Below are positions 1 to 8,666 of a stretch of DNA of 64,000 nucleotides, piece by piece (the stretch's first letter is position 1; the number at the start of each line of letters is the position of its first letter). The stretch is from Chelatococcus sp. YT9 (lineage in GTDB: Bacteria; Pseudomonadota; Alphaproteobacteria; Rhizobiales; Beijerinckiaceae). The notes beneath the pieces are model-generated. The model made no database searches and was not told the origin of the DNA. It saw nothing but the letters and a program-made list of their open reading frames with translations. Both the position numbers and the translations under genes were made by a program. The DNA lies in assembly GCF_018398315.1 (NCBI RefSeq), contig NZ_JAHBRW010000002.1:1658637-1722636 (forward strand). Reading direction: 5' to 3'.

Positions 1-1
1 T

Positions 2-940
2 GCTCTATTTGCCTGTGCTACCCTTTTTTCAGGTTTGGCCAGCGCTCAGGACTTTCCCTCCAAGCGGGTAACGATCGTTATTCCCTTCACACCTGCTGGC
101 TCGAACGACACGATTGGTCGGTATCTCGCCGATGGCTTGTCGAAGCTCTGGGGCACGCCCGTGGTGGTGGAAAATCGGCCTGGCGCAGGTTCGGCGATCG
201 GCTCCGCGCACGTCGCCCAGTCAAAGCCTGATGGCTACACGCTGCTCTTCGTGTCAGGCACCTTTACAACGAATGCGGCAACCCAGGCCAATCTGCCGTT
301 CGATCCGGTGAAGGATCTGAAGCCGGTTGGCATGGGCGCCCTCGGGCAGATGGTGATCGTCACCGGGTCGCGCGTGCCGACTTCAAACCTCGCGGACCTC
401 GTGAAGGCGGCCAAGACGCAGAAGGTCTTCTACGGCACCACCGGCGTCGGTAGTTCCACCCAATTCGCAGGCGAACTCCTGAATGACGTGGCTGGCATCA
501 AGATGGAGCCCGTTCATTACAAGGGTGGCACCGATGCGCTCGTCGACATGGCCGGCGGACGCCTCGACGTCTATGTGGGCACCGTGACGCAGGTGCTGTC
601 GAGCGTGACGAGCAACAAGGCCAAGCCGGTCGCCATCGCCAGCAAGACGCGCTCCAAGGCTCTGCCTGACGTGCCGACGGTGGCCGAAGCCGGCTTCGCG
701 GGCGCCGAGGCGGACATCTGGTGGGGAGTCTTCGCGCCTTCCGGGACGCCTGATGCCGTGGTGACGAAGATCAACCAAGGTATCAACAAGGTCATGGCGT
801 CTCAGGAGGCAACAGAATTTCTCGCCAAGCATGGTGCCATGCCCGCTGAAATGAGCGTTGCCGAATTTAGCGACCATGTGACCAAAGAATTGGCGAAGTG
901 GCGGGAGCTGGCCGTCAAGCACAACATCAAGGCAGAATAG
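2..940 (+). CDS. Bug-family (TctC-type) periplasmic binding protein, 5' truncated
   Basis: The open frame runs in from the left edge, so the true start lies outside the window. The first visible residues (ALFACATLFSGLASA, then QDFPSKR) are the end of a signal peptide, with likely cleavage after ASA. The mature part has the Bug/TctC pattern: a VTIVIPFTPAG strand followed by ENRPGAGSAIGSAHVA. These proteins bind carboxylates or other small acids for tripartite tricarboxylate transporters, but many are orphans without TctAB. No TctAB lies downstream here. An MmgE/PrpD gene follows after 74 bases, so both may belong to one carboxylate-related unit. The ligand is unknown. Confidence 0.9.
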   Translation, partial: ALFACATLFSGLASAQDFPSKRVTIVIPFTPAGSNDTIGRYLADGLSKLWGTPVVVENRPGAGSAIGSAHVAQSKPDGYTLLFVSGTFTTNAATQANLPFDPVKDLKPVGMGALGQMVIVTGSRVPTSNLADLVKAAKTQKVFYGTTGVGSSTQFAGELLNDVAGIKMEPVHYKGGTDALVDMAGGRLDVYVGTVTQVLSSVTSNKAKPVAIASKTRSKALPDVPTVAEAGFAGAEADIWWGVFAPSGTPDAVVTKINQGINKVMASQEATEFLAKHGAMPAEMSVAEFSDHVTKELAKWRELAVKHNIKAE

Positions 941-1014
941 TTGCAGGGGCTGCTGCAGAGTGGCGATGCTTTTGGGCTTTGCCAGTGTCGGGGCAAGTGC
1001 GGTGAGGACGGGGC

Positions 1015-2439
1015 ATGGCAAGTATCGCCAGTATTCATGATATCAAGGCTGACGGAGATTTCGCTGCCGATTACGCGGCGTTCGCCTCGGCGCTGACGCT
1101 CGATCGCATGCCGCAGGTTGTCGTCGAGGCCGCCAAGGCCAATCTCTTCGATACGCTCGCCTGTGCGACGGCCGGGGCCTCGGCGGCGGGGGTCGGCGAG
1201 CTCAAGACACTTGTCGCGGAATGGGGCGGCAAGCCCGAGGCGAGCATCTGGTGCTCGTCGATCCGGGTCCCGGCCCACCACGCGGCCTGGGTGAATGGCA
1301 TGATGGCGCATGCCCGCGACTACGATGACACCCATGACGGGGCGGTGCTGCATGCCGGTGTGTCCGTCATCCCGGCGGCCCTGGCCGCGTCCGAACTCAA
1401 TCCGAATGCGACCGGCGCTGATCTCATCGCCGGCATAGTTGCGGGTCTCGAGCTCATTTGTCGGCTCGGCGTCGCGACATCGATCGGCATTATCGAAAGC
1501 GGGTTCATGTATACCTCGCTCTTCGGGCATTTCGCAGCGACGGTTGCGGCTGCGCGGGTGGCCGGGCTTGATAGGGACCAGACGATCAATGCATTCGGCG
1601 TTGCCTACAGCCAGGCGGCCGGGACCCATCAGGTGACGCGTGATGCAGCATTGACCAAGCGAATCCAGCCCGGCTTCGCTGCGAAGACCGGGCTCGTCTC
1701 GGTCGCGTTGACAAAGGTCGGGATCCGTGGCGCCCAGAACACCTTCGAGGGGGTAGACGGGCTGTTCCGGAGCTATCTGCGGGGGCGCTATGATAGGGAC
1801 GCGTTGAGAGGGGGGCTGGGTGAGCGGTTTGAGTTTCTCAATCTGAGCTACAAGCCCTATCCTTGCTGCCGCTTCAACCACACGGCCATTGACGCTGCCC
1901 TCATCCTCCGACGCGAGTTGGAGGCACGCGGCGCGACCCTTCAAAGGCTCACCGCACGGGTGAACAAGCAAGCTTTCGAGGCCGTTTGTACGCCTGTCGA
2001 GATACGCAAGCGCCCGGCGACAATCGTGCAGGCACAATTCAGCCTGCCCTATACCGTGGCCTGCGCCCTGCATAATGGAGCCGTGGGCCTGCGGGCTTTC
2101 ACCGAGGAGGGCCTGTGCAACGAAGATGTTCTGGCGCTGTCTGCGCGGGTGCATGCCGTTCTGGACGCCGACATAGAGCGGAACTGGTCCCGGAATATCT
2201 CCCCGACGCATTTGCTTGCCGAAACAGATCAAGGTTCGATTGAGGCTAGGGTGGACATCCCGCGCGGACACCCGAAATCGCCCATGTCCGCCGCCGACTT
2301 CGATGCGAAGCTTTCGGATTGCCTGGGCATCAGCGCCCTGGACTGGCCAATCACTGCGGGGAGCACTCTGCGGCAGACGATCGATGCGCTTCAGGCTGCG
2401 CCGCGCGGGGCCACGATTCTGGATGCGATAACCCGCTAA
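1015..2439 (+). CDS. MmgE/PrpD family protein (2-methylcitrate dehydratase-like)
   Basis: This 474-residue protein matches the MmgE/PrpD family in length (usually 440-500) and in landmarks: LFDTLACATAGA near the N-terminus, NGMMAHARDYDDTHDG, the SFMYTSLFGHFAATVAAARVAGL-like helix region, and YKPYPCCRFNHTAIDA. Family members include 2-methylcitrate dehydratase and cis-aconitate decarboxylase, which add or remove small groups on branched polycarboxylates. No methylcitrate-cycle partner (prpB, prpC) is nearby, so a specific reaction cannot be given. The ATG at 1015 follows a GAGG stretch and has no better alternative. It probably shares a transcript with the upstream binding-protein gene. Confidence 0.85.
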   Translation: MASIASIHDIKADGDFAADYAAFASALTLDRMPQVVVEAAKANLFDTLACATAGASAAGVGELKTLVAEWGGKPEASIWCSSIRVPAHHAAWVNGMMAHARDYDDTHDGAVLHAGVSVIPAALAASELNPNATGADLIAGIVAGLELICRLGVATSIGIIESGFMYTSLFGHFAATVAAARVAGLDRDQTINAFGVAYSQAAGTHQVTRDAALTKRIQPGFAAKTGLVSVALTKVGIRGAQNTFEGVDGLFRSYLRGRYDRDALRGGLGERFEFLNLSYKPYPCCRFNHTAIDAALILRRELEARGATLQRLTARVNKQAFEAVCTPVEIRKRPATIVQAQFSLPYTVACALHNGAVGLRAFTEEGLCNEDVLALSARVHAVLDADIERNWSRNISPTHLLAETDQGSIEARVDIPRGHPKSPMSAADFDAKLSDCLGISALDWPITAGSTLRQTIDALQAAPRGATILDAITR

Positions 2440-2645
2440 GCCAATCGCCGACAGACGGACTGCTCGAGGAAGCAAAAAGCCTGTCGGTCACTCATTCGTC
2501 TAGCGAGTGGACGGTATGGCTCCCCAAGGCCGCTTGCAAAGGACGTGTTGCCGCTTATCGGCCCTTGTTCGTGACAACCCAGTCGGGCGCGCGCGCTTCC
2601 GGGACAGCACTACCAGTTTCCGGCCAAATGCCCATTTGCTCTATT

Positions 2646-2662
2646 TCATATAAATGATTTGA
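2646..2662 (+). promoter_or_regulatory. Operator site A (TCATATAAATGATTTGA)
   Basis: This AT-rich 17-mer sits 49-65 bases before the ABC ATPase start, in otherwise GC-rich DNA. It is one of five matching sites in region 1 (consensus TCATCTAAATGATTTGA). It contains two overlapping small palindromes, TCAT-N4-ATGA and AAATGATTT. Its end overlaps a possible -35 box, TTGACT at 2659-2664, with TACCTT 17 bases later as a weak -10. That geometry fits a repressor site. Assignment to the FadR-type regulator at 6584 is inference from proximity and from where the five copies lie. Confidence 0.55.
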
Positions 2663-2710
2663 CTCAAATGAGCCCGGGAACTACCTTCTTTGCAATGGTT
2701 GGGAGGAGTG

Positions 2711-3508
2711 ATGTCGGTTTACAGGCTGCAATCATCGCCGATGAAAGCCGCGCCGGTACGGCCGGTGGCTTTCGACTTTGATGGCGTGGTCGCCCGGTTT
2801 GGGGCGCTTCATGCCATGGGGCCGACCACTCTGTCCGTGCGGCAAGGCGAGTTTCTGGCGGTGGTCGGGCCGAGCGGTTGCGGCAAGTCCACTCTGTTGA
2901 ACATGGTGGCGGGCACGCTTAGTCCGGCCGAAGGCGTCGTGCGCTACAAGGGTGAAGAGGTAACCGCGATCAATCACGATGTCGGTTACATCACCCAGAA
3001 GAATTTCTGCCTGCCGTGGCGCACGGTGGAGGCAAATGTCCGGCTGCCGCTCGAATTCCGCAGGATTCCAAAGGACGAGACCGAGCGGCGCGTGCGCGTT
3101 GCCATCGACAAGGTAGGGCTCGGCGGCTTCGAGAAAGCCTACCCGAGGCAATTGTCAGGCGGCATGTTGCAGCGTGTGATGATCGCGCGAACGCTTGCCT
3201 ATGAGCCAGATATCTACCTTATGGACGAGCCGTTCGGCAGCCTTGATGCGCAGCTACGGACGCGCATGCATGGCGAGCTCCTCAAGCTGTGGCAGGACAC
3301 CGGCGCCACCTTCGTCTTCGTGACGCATGACCTGCAGGAAGCGATCACCCTGGCGGATCGCGTCGTGGTCATGTCCGGTCGGCCCGGACGTCCAAAGCTT
3401 GTCGTGGATATCGATCTGCCGCGTCCCCGCGACGTCATCGACATCCAGTCCAATCCTGCCTTTGGAGCTTATGTCAAAGAGCTCTGGGCAGCCTTGGACG
3501 TGCATTGA
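2711..3508 (+). CDS. ABC transporter ATP-binding protein, Tau/Ssu/Ntr type
   Basis: The protein is the cytoplasmic ATPase of a nitrate/sulfonate/taurine-type importer (265 residues). Visible motifs are Walker [10 protein letters not shown] (about 53-61), a Q-loop in ITQKNF, the signature LSGGM (about 148-152), Walker B with DEP (172-174) and an H-loop in FVTHD. I chose ATG 2711, preceded by GGGAGGAG; in-frame TTG 2690 and GTG 2708 are possible but less likely. The permease follows after 13 bases. No binding protein is in this operon, and the nearest candidate is the NMT1-type gene at 8667-9653. Substrate class is uncertain: homologues import sulfonates, aromatic acids or pyrimidines. Confidence 0.92.
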   Translation: MSVYRLQSSPMKAAPVRPVAFDFDGVVARFGALHAMGPTTLSVRQGEFLAVVGPSGCGKSTLLNMVAGTLSPAEGVVRYKGEEVTAINHDVGYITQKNFCLPWRTVEANVRLPLEFRRIPKDETERRVRVAIDKVGLGGFEKAYPRQLSGGMLQRVMIARTLAYEPDIYLMDEPFGSLDAQLRTRMHGELLKLWQDTGATFVFVTHDLQEAITLADRVVVMSGRPGRPKLVVDIDLPRPRDVIDIQSNPAFGAYVKELWAALDVH

Positions 3509-3521
3509 GGGAGCGGGTGGC

Positions 3522-4346
3522 ATGAGCGCGGGCACCAGCTTTTCAGGTAGCACACATCGCAAACGGGTACTCTCTGGCGATGTCTTTCTCCAGTTCGGTC
3601 TGGCCATCGTTGCCGTCGCCGCTTGGGAATTCATCGCGCGGAGCTTTGGCACCGAATTCTGGACGAGCAGCCCAAGTGCGGTCGCGGCTGAGCTTGGGCG
3701 GTGGGCGGCATCCGGTCAACTTGCGATCGATCTGCAGCTTACGTTGACTGAAGCTGGCGTAGGCTTCGTCATCGGCAGCCTTGCCGGTGGATTGATCGGC
3801 TTTATTCTGGGGTGGATGAGACGTCTGGGCGATCTATTTGAGCCGTTTATCCTTTCGCTATACACGTTGCCAAAGATCGCACTTGCTCCTCTTTTTGTTC
3901 TCTGGTTCGGGATCGGCGCAACGAACAAGATCATGTTCGCGGCGATGCTCGTATTCTTCATGGTCTTCTTCACGACATACCAGGGCACTCGCCAGGTCGA
4001 CCGCGATCTCGTCGAGAACGCACGCCTCCTTGGCGCCGGCAAGTTGGATATCTGGACGAAGATCGCCATTCCCTATTCAGCGGTTTGGATCTTTACCGGT
4101 ATCCGCATCGGGCTTCCCTATGCGCTGATCGGCGCGATCGTCGGCGAATTCGTCGCGGCGGAAGCCGGCGTGGGATTCCGGATCAAAGAGGCGACGTCGT
4201 TCTTCAACACGGCCGCCGTCTTTGCCGGGCTGATCGTGTTGATGGTCATCAGCCTCGTTCTGCTCGGCCTGTTGAAGGTCGTGGAAAGCCGTGCGCTCGC
4301 CTGGCAGAGCGCAGGCAACCGTGTGAGCGCGGGAGACCCCGCATGA
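3522..4346 (+). CDS. ABC transporter permease, SsuC/TauC type
   Basis: This is a 274-residue inner-membrane permease with about six hydrophobic segments. It carries the BPD-type EAA loop (DLVENARLLGAGKLDIWTKIAIPYSAVWIFTGIRIGLPYALIGAIVGEF, taken in parts), the contact site for the ATPase encoded just upstream. The chosen ATG at 3522 follows GGGAGCGGGTGGC; earlier in-frame codons lie inside the ATPase gene. It probably works with the ATPase at 2711 and with the binding protein at 8667. The last base pairs contain an ATGA overlap with a 20-codon open frame that I do not consider a gene. Confidence 0.9.
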   Translation: MSAGTSFSGSTHRKRVLSGDVFLQFGLAIVAVAAWEFIARSFGTEFWTSSPSAVAAELGRWAASGQLAIDLQLTLTEAGVGFVIGSLAGGLIGFILGWMRRLGDLFEPFILSLYTLPKIALAPLFVLWFGIGATNKIMFAAMLVFFMVFFTTYQGTRQVDRDLVENARLLGAGKLDIWTKIAIPYSAVWIFTGIRIGLPYALIGAIVGEFVAAEAGVGFRIKEATSFFNTAAVFAGLIVLMVISLVLLGLLKVVESRALAWQSAGNRVSAGDPA

Positions 4347-4440
4347 CCAGCCATCTTGAAACAGAGCACCCGCTTCGCCTTCGCGCGTCACACGGTGCCG
4401 AATAGCAGAGCCACAGTTCACAAAGGTTTTATGTCGTCTT

Positions 4441-5745
4441 ATGAAGCCGAGCTCGACATTTGATTTCAACGATATCCTGCGAGCAGGCGACACGATTGCT
4501 TGGCCACAGGGGTCAGGTGAGCCGCGGGGATTAACCCGGCGTCTTGTGGAAACGCGGCATAGCCTGCCGCCCGTGCGCCTGTTCATTGGCATGGTCACCA
4601 GCGACACCCTGTCTCCTGAATGCGCCGATTGCTTCGAATTGACGGGTCTCAACGGTGCGGGAAACAACCGCCGGCTGACCGCAGCCGGGGTGCTCCAGGT
4701 CATTCCCGTCCATGTCTCGTCCATCGCCCGACTGATTGACGAGGGGACGCTGCCTGTTGACGTGGCCCTCGTCCGCGTCCGTCCGTCGCGCGCCCCAGGG
4801 CATTACACGGTCGGCGTCGTTGCGGATTACACTCAGGCGCTCGTCAGGAATGCGCGTTGCGTCGTCGCTGAACTCGACGAGCGCATGCCAGAAACAGCCC
4901 ATGATGCGCTCGTCGCGGCGGACGACATCGATGTCTGGCTCGAAGCTGACAAGGACCAGATCCTGTTGCACGACGCGGAGCCTTCGATCGAGGAACGGGC
5001 CGTCGCCCGCCATGTTGCATCGGTCATTCCCAACAGGGCGACTGTGCAATTCGGCATAGGGGGGCTGTCCGTCGCGGTCGCGCAAGCCTTGAGGGATCAT
5101 CGCGACTTAGGCGTCCATTCGGGTGTCGTATCCGACGCGCTCGTCGATCTCATCGAAAACGGGACTGTCACCAACGCCTACAAGGGAGTCGACGAGGGGG
5201 TATCCGTCACGGGCTGTCTCTTCGGCAGCGATCGCCTGAACGCGCATGCCAGCGGCAATCCGGCGGTCGCGTTGCGTGCGGCGACGCACACGCACAATGG
5301 CGAAGTCATGGCCCGACTCAAGAGCCTCTACAGCGTGAATTCCGCGATCGAGGTGGACCTGACCGGGCAGGTCAATGCGGAGCAGGCGGGCGGTCGCTAT
5401 CTCGGGGCTGTTGGCGGACAGATCGATTTCGTGCGCGGAGCCCAACTCTCTCCAGGCGGCCGTTCCATTATCGCGTTACCGTCGACCACGCCTGACGGAC
5501 GAACCTCGCGCATTGTCGCCTCGCTCGCGGGACGACCGGTGACGACGGCGAGGTCAGAGGTCGATCTGGTCGTTACCGAATATGGGGTCGCCGACCTCAG
5601 GGGCTGTTCCTTCGCGAGGCGGATGGAGCACTTGGCGGCCATCGCGCATCCCGCGTTCCGTGATGCTTTGCTTCGGGAGGCGCGCGACGGCGCGCGGCCA
5701 AGGCCAGCATCCCAGTCAGTAGTCTCCGAGGCGCGTCATGTCTGA
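4441..5745 (+). CDS. Acetyl-CoA hydrolase/4-hydroxybutyrate CoA-transferase family protein
   Basis: This 434-residue protein has the two-domain layout of class I CoA-transferases of the acetyl-CoA hydrolase family (Cat1, AarC, AbfT). Visible are VQFGIGGLSVAVAQAL, the SAIEVDLTGQVNAE segment that in this family carries or flanks the catalytic glutamate, a GGQIDFVRGA motif, and the C-terminal VVTEYGVADLRG motif. It would move CoA from acetyl- or another acyl-CoA onto the pathway acid, activating it for the hydratase and dehydrogenase encoded next to it. The acceptor is unknown. Its end overlaps the next gene by 8 bases, indicating translational coupling. Confidence 0.88.
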   Translation: MKPSSTFDFNDILRAGDTIAWPQGSGEPRGLTRRLVETRHSLPPVRLFIGMVTSDTLSPECADCFELTGLNGAGNNRRLTAAGVLQVIPVHVSSIARLIDEGTLPVDVALVRVRPSRAPGHYTVGVVADYTQALVRNARCVVAELDERMPETAHDALVAADDIDVWLEADKDQILLHDAEPSIEERAVARHVASVIPNRATVQFGIGGLSVAVAQALRDHRDLGVHSGVVSDALVDLIENGTVTNAYKGVDEGVSVTGCLFGSDRLNAHASGNPAVALRAATHTHNGEVMARLKSLYSVNSAIEVDLTGQVNAEQAGGRYLGAVGGQIDFVRGAQLSPGGRSIIALPSTTPDGRTSRIVASLAGRPVTTARSEVDLVVTEYGVADLRGCSFARRMEHLAAIAHPAFRDALLREARDGARPRPASQSVVSEARHV

Positions 5746-6571
5746 TCCCGAGCTGTCATCACAAGCGCAGGTCCAAGGACAAAGCAAGGAACAGGTCGAC
5801 GAACCGACCATCCTCGTCAAGCGCCTTGCGACGGGAGCGGTCGAGATCTGGCTCAACCGGCCCGGACGTCTCAATGCGCTCGGCGTGGCGATGGTCAACG
5901 ATCTCCAGGCCGCTGTCGGGGAGGTGATCGCGGAGAAAGCGACTGCCATCGTCCTGCGGGCGAAGGGGAGAGCGTTCTGCGCCGGCGCCGATCTCAAGGA
6001 GCGGCAGACCATGGAAGAGGCGGCGCGCCATGCGCATAACCGCGCGATCAACGCCGCGGTCAATGCCATCGCCGCCGCTCCTGTTCCGACGGTCGCGGTA
6101 GTCAACGGCCTTGCCCTCGGCGGGGGCTGCGAACTCGCGCTTGGCTGCGACATCCGCATTGCTGCATCAAGCGCGATGATCGGCCTGACGGAAGCCCGTA
6201 TCGGCGCCATTCCGGGGGCGGGGGGGACACAACGCCTGCCACGGCTCATCGGCGTCTCGCGCGCGCTGGACATGATGTATTCCGGGGAGCCAATCACCGC
6301 GGCGCGCGCGCATGAAATCGGCCTCGTCAATCTCTGTGTGGAAGACGATGGGCTAGACGCAGCGGTTATGCGATATACGGAGGTGCTTGGTTCGCGCTCG
6401 CCGGCTGCTGCGAGCACCTTGAAGAAGGTCGTGTACGAAGGGGTGGAGATGTCATTGGCCGGGGGACTGGAACGGGAGCGCGAGGCGCTGGGTGTCATCT
6501 TTGGATCGGCCGATTACGCGGAAGGGTTGGCAGCCTTTGCGGAAAAGCGGCCACCGCAATTTTCACGATAG
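5738..6571 (+). CDS. Enoyl-CoA hydratase/isomerase (crotonase superfamily)
   Basis: The 277-residue crotonase fold starts about 30 residues in, after a hydrophilic N-terminal tail. The oxyanion-hole segments are ADLKERQTM after FCAGAD and NGLALGGGCELALGCDIRIAA. The first catalytic glutamate lies in LTEARIGAIPGAGGTQRLPR. The position of the second crotonase glutamate appears to be aspartate (ALDMMYSGE), as in some hydratases with altered specificity. It hydrates or isomerises an enoyl-CoA in the cytoplasm. It overlaps the CoA-transferase gene by 8 bases and ends 12 bases before the regulator, so the three are probably cotranscribed. Confidence 0.92.
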   Translation: MSDPELSSQAQVQGQSKEQVDEPTILVKRLATGAVEIWLNRPGRLNALGVAMVNDLQAAVGEVIAEKATAIVLRAKGRAFCAGADLKERQTMEEAARHAHNRAINAAVNAIAAAPVPTVAVVNGLALGGGCELALGCDIRIAASSAMIGLTEARIGAIPGAGGTQRLPRLIGVSRALDMMYSGEPITAARAHEIGLVNLCVEDDGLDAAVMRYTEVLGSRSPAAASTLKKVVYEGVEMSLAGGLEREREALGVIFGSADYAEGLAAFAEKRPPQFSR

Positions 6572-6583
6572 GTTCTTGATCCC

Positions 6584-7339
6584 ATGGATGCCTCACCCAC
6601 GATGCCGAAAAGCAAGGCTGAGCATGTCGCGCAGCGCCTGCTTGACAAGATCATCACGGCGGGCCTTGCGCCCGGCAGCTCCTTCGGCACGGAGGCTGAG
6701 CTTCTTGCACAGTTCGACGTCAGCCGCCCGACGCTTCGCGAAAGCCTACGCATTCTGGAATCCCAGGGTGTGCTGGAGCTCAGGCCGGGCCCGCGCGGCG
6801 GTATCATGGTGCGCAAACCGAGCACCGATATCCTTGCGCACGGACTGTCGGTCTATCTGCGGCTGCATGATGTGCCGTTCATCGCGGTGCTGAAGGCACG
6901 CGAGGTGATCGAGCCTGCCTTGGCCTCGGAAGCTGCTATCAACGGTACGGAAGAGGACTTCGACGAGCTGGAAGCCTCCATCCGCCGCATGAAGGCGATC
7001 GACAAGGACCAGACGGCCTTCATCGAGGAAAACCGCATCTTCCATAGCATCATCGCCCGCGCCAGCGGCAACAAGGTGCTCGAAACCTTCTGGCATACGA
7101 TCAGTATTCTGGCGACCGGGGAGCATCATGGTGTCCGCTACTCCTTTGGCAACCAGCAGCATGTGATCGAGGCTCACCAGGGCATCCTTGATGCCTGCCG
7201 CGCGCGCGACAACAAGGTGGCTGCCGCCAAGATGGAAGCGCATGTCACCGAGCTCGAACATCTTGTCCGCAAGCGTTACCAGAACCTGCTGACGCAGCCG
7301 ACGAGCGTCGTTGGCCGCCAGGGCCGTCGCATAGCCTGA
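6584..7339 (+). CDS. GntR-family transcriptional regulator, FadR/FCD subfamily
   Basis: A GntR-type winged helix fills residues about 10-70 (KAEHVAQRLLDKIITAGLAPG, then FDVSRPTLRESLRILESQGVLEL). An all-helical FCD ligand domain follows, with the usual histidines in NRIFHSIIARASGN, EAHQGILDAC and EAHVTELEH that often hold a metal and a carboxylate ligand. At 251 residues it is normal length. It is the only regulator gene inside region 1. Five copies of one AT-rich site stand before the surrounding operons, so it is the best candidate for the pathway switch. Effector is probably a small acid or acyl-CoA of the pathway, by analogy with the family. Confidence 0.93.
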   Translation: MDASPTMPKSKAEHVAQRLLDKIITAGLAPGSSFGTEAELLAQFDVSRPTLRESLRILESQGVLELRPGPRGGIMVRKPSTDILAHGLSVYLRLHDVPFIAVLKAREVIEPALASEAAINGTEEDFDELEASIRRMKAIDKDQTAFIEENRIFHSIIARASGNKVLETFWHTISILATGEHHGVRYSFGNQQHVIEAHQGILDACRARDNKVAAAKMEAHVTELEHLVRKRYQNLLTQPTSVVGRQGRRIA

Positions 7340-7352
7340 CGATCCCGCGCCG

Positions 7353-7374
7353 GTTGCCCCCTTTAAGGGGCAAC
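7353..7374 (+). terminator. Perfect 8-bp hairpin after the regulator gene
   Basis: GTTGCCCC (7353-7360) and GGGGCAAC (7367-7374) pair around a CTTTAA loop. The hairpin lies 13 bases after the regulator stop and just before operator B. No clear T-run follows, so termination is possible but unproven; it may instead be an intercistronic barrier. Confidence 0.45.
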
Positions 7375-7383
7375 TGCGCCCTA

Positions 7384-7400
7384 AAAATTAAATGATTTAA
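7384..7400 (+). promoter_or_regulatory. Operator site B (AAAATTAAATGATTTAA)
   Basis: This second copy of the region 1 site lies only 18-35 bases before the acyl-CoA dehydrogenase start. It matches the shared core TAAATGATTT exactly and diverges in the left arm. It includes the perfect palindrome TTAAAT-G-ATTTAA (7388-7400). Its closeness to the start codon suggests that a bound protein would block transcription start or early elongation. Confidence 0.5.
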
Positions 7401-7418
7401 CTGAATTGGGGACAGGAC

Positions 7419-8582
7419 ATGGACTTTCAGCTCACCGCCGACCAGCGCGAGATGGTCAACACCGTGCGGGCCGTGACCCAGGAGAAGATCAAGCCGCGTT
7501 CGCTGCAGTACATGGACGGCACCTTTCCGTGGGAAAGCATGAAGGATCTCGCCTCGATCGGCGTTCTCGGCATGGCCGTGCCGGAGGAATACGGCGGATC
7601 GGGCCTCAGCGTGCTGGACACGGCCCTTGTTCTGGAGGAAGTCGCCAAGGGCTGTTACGTCACTGCGATGGCGCTGATGGGGGAGGTCGGCGTGCAGGTG
7701 CGCATCATCTCCACCTATGCACCCGAGGCGATCAAACAGCGGATTCTGCCCGGCGTTTGCACAGGCGAGCACATGCTCGCGGTCTGCATGACCGAGCCCC
7801 ACGCGGGCACTGACGTGGCGAATTACCGGACCAATACGGATATCGTCGGCGACAAGCTCGTGCTTAATGGCACCAAGACACTGATCAGCCGGGTAGACGA
7901 AGCACAAATGTTCGTGGTCTTCACGCGCATCAACAAGCAGCCAGGCCGCGAGGGTATCGGTTGCGTCCTCATCGAGCGCGATACACCCGGCTTCCAGTGC
8001 ACGGCGCGCTATCACACCATGGGTGGCGAAAACCTCGCCGAGATCACTTTCGAGAATTGCGAGTTGCCTCTCGAAAATCTTGTCATTCGCGAGGATGGCT
8101 TCCGCCGGCTTCTCAGCGCCTTCAATACCCAGCGATGCCTCAATCCGAGCGTATCGCTCGGGCTCGCCGAAGGGGCCTTCGAGGAATCCGTGAAGTATTG
8201 CCGCGATCGCACGGCCTTCAAGCGTCCGATCGGCGAATTCCAGGGCATGCGCTGGAAGCTCGCCGAGATGTATCGCGACATCGAGATCGGCCGCAGCATC
8301 CTTTACCGCGCCTGTGCCACGGCGAACCCATTCCCTGATCCCTATCAGGCAGCGCTCGCCAAAATGTACTGCAATGAAATGGCCATCCGCGTGACGAGCG
8401 AGGCTATCCAGGTGCACGGCGGTTATGGCTTCACGGACGAGTATCCGGTCTCGCGCTTCTATCGTGGCGCCCGCTACGGTACGCTCGGTGGCGGCACCAC
8501 GGAAACGCTCAAGGAGCTCGTGGGCAAGAAGATCATGACCGACTTTCCCCATGACGGCTTCCTCGGCATGGGCAGTTTCTGA
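7419..8582 (+). CDS. Acyl-CoA dehydrogenase homologue lacking the usual catalytic bases
   Basis: The 387-residue protein has the full three-domain acyl-CoA dehydrogenase fold: N-terminal helices, the middle beta domain (MLAVCMTEPHAGTD, MGGENLAEITFENCELP) and C-terminal helices with FKRPIGEFQGMRWKLAEMY, IQVHGGYGFTDEYPVSRFYRGARYG and LGGGTTET. By manual alignment, the position of the MCAD-type glutamate is Gly368. The position used by isovaleryl-CoA dehydrogenase is Gln238 (FNTQRC instead of LERL). It may therefore do non-dehydrogenation chemistry, as 3-sulfinopropionyl-CoA desulfinase does, or use another base. The start has GGGGACAGG ahead of it. Confidence 0.85.
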   Translation: MDFQLTADQREMVNTVRAVTQEKIKPRSLQYMDGTFPWESMKDLASIGVLGMAVPEEYGGSGLSVLDTALVLEEVAKGCYVTAMALMGEVGVQVRIISTYAPEAIKQRILPGVCTGEHMLAVCMTEPHAGTDVANYRTNTDIVGDKLVLNGTKTLISRVDEAQMFVVFTRINKQPGREGIGCVLIERDTPGFQCTARYHTMGGENLAEITFENCELPLENLVIREDGFRRLLSAFNTQRCLNPSVSLGLAEGAFEESVKYCRDRTAFKRPIGEFQGMRWKLAEMYRDIEIGRSILYRACATANPFPDPYQAALAKMYCNEMAIRVTSEAIQVHGGYGFTDEYPVSRFYRGARYGTLGGGTTETLKELVGKKIMTDFPHDGFLGMGSF

Positions 8583-8610
8583 CGGCCGATGATTGGGGTC
8601 TGTTGACGTA

Positions 8611-8645
8611 TATGCCCGCCCGGATCTGGTGTCCGGGCGGGCATA
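8611..8645. terminator. Bidirectional terminator: 14-bp perfect stem between convergent genes
   Basis: TATGCCCGCCCGGA (8611-8624) pairs perfectly with TCCGGGCGGGCATA (8632-8645) around a 7-base loop. It lies midway between the convergent stops at 8582 and 8667, the expected place for a shared terminator. There is no T-tract, so it may act mainly as an RNA-end stabiliser. Confidence 0.65.
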
Positions 8646-8666
8646 CTACTAACGGCGGGATCGGCT

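Noticed and set aside
4343-4405. A 20-codon frame beginning in an ATGA overlap after the permease gene
   Set aside because: It has no recognisable pattern and is too short; the overlap is likely chance.
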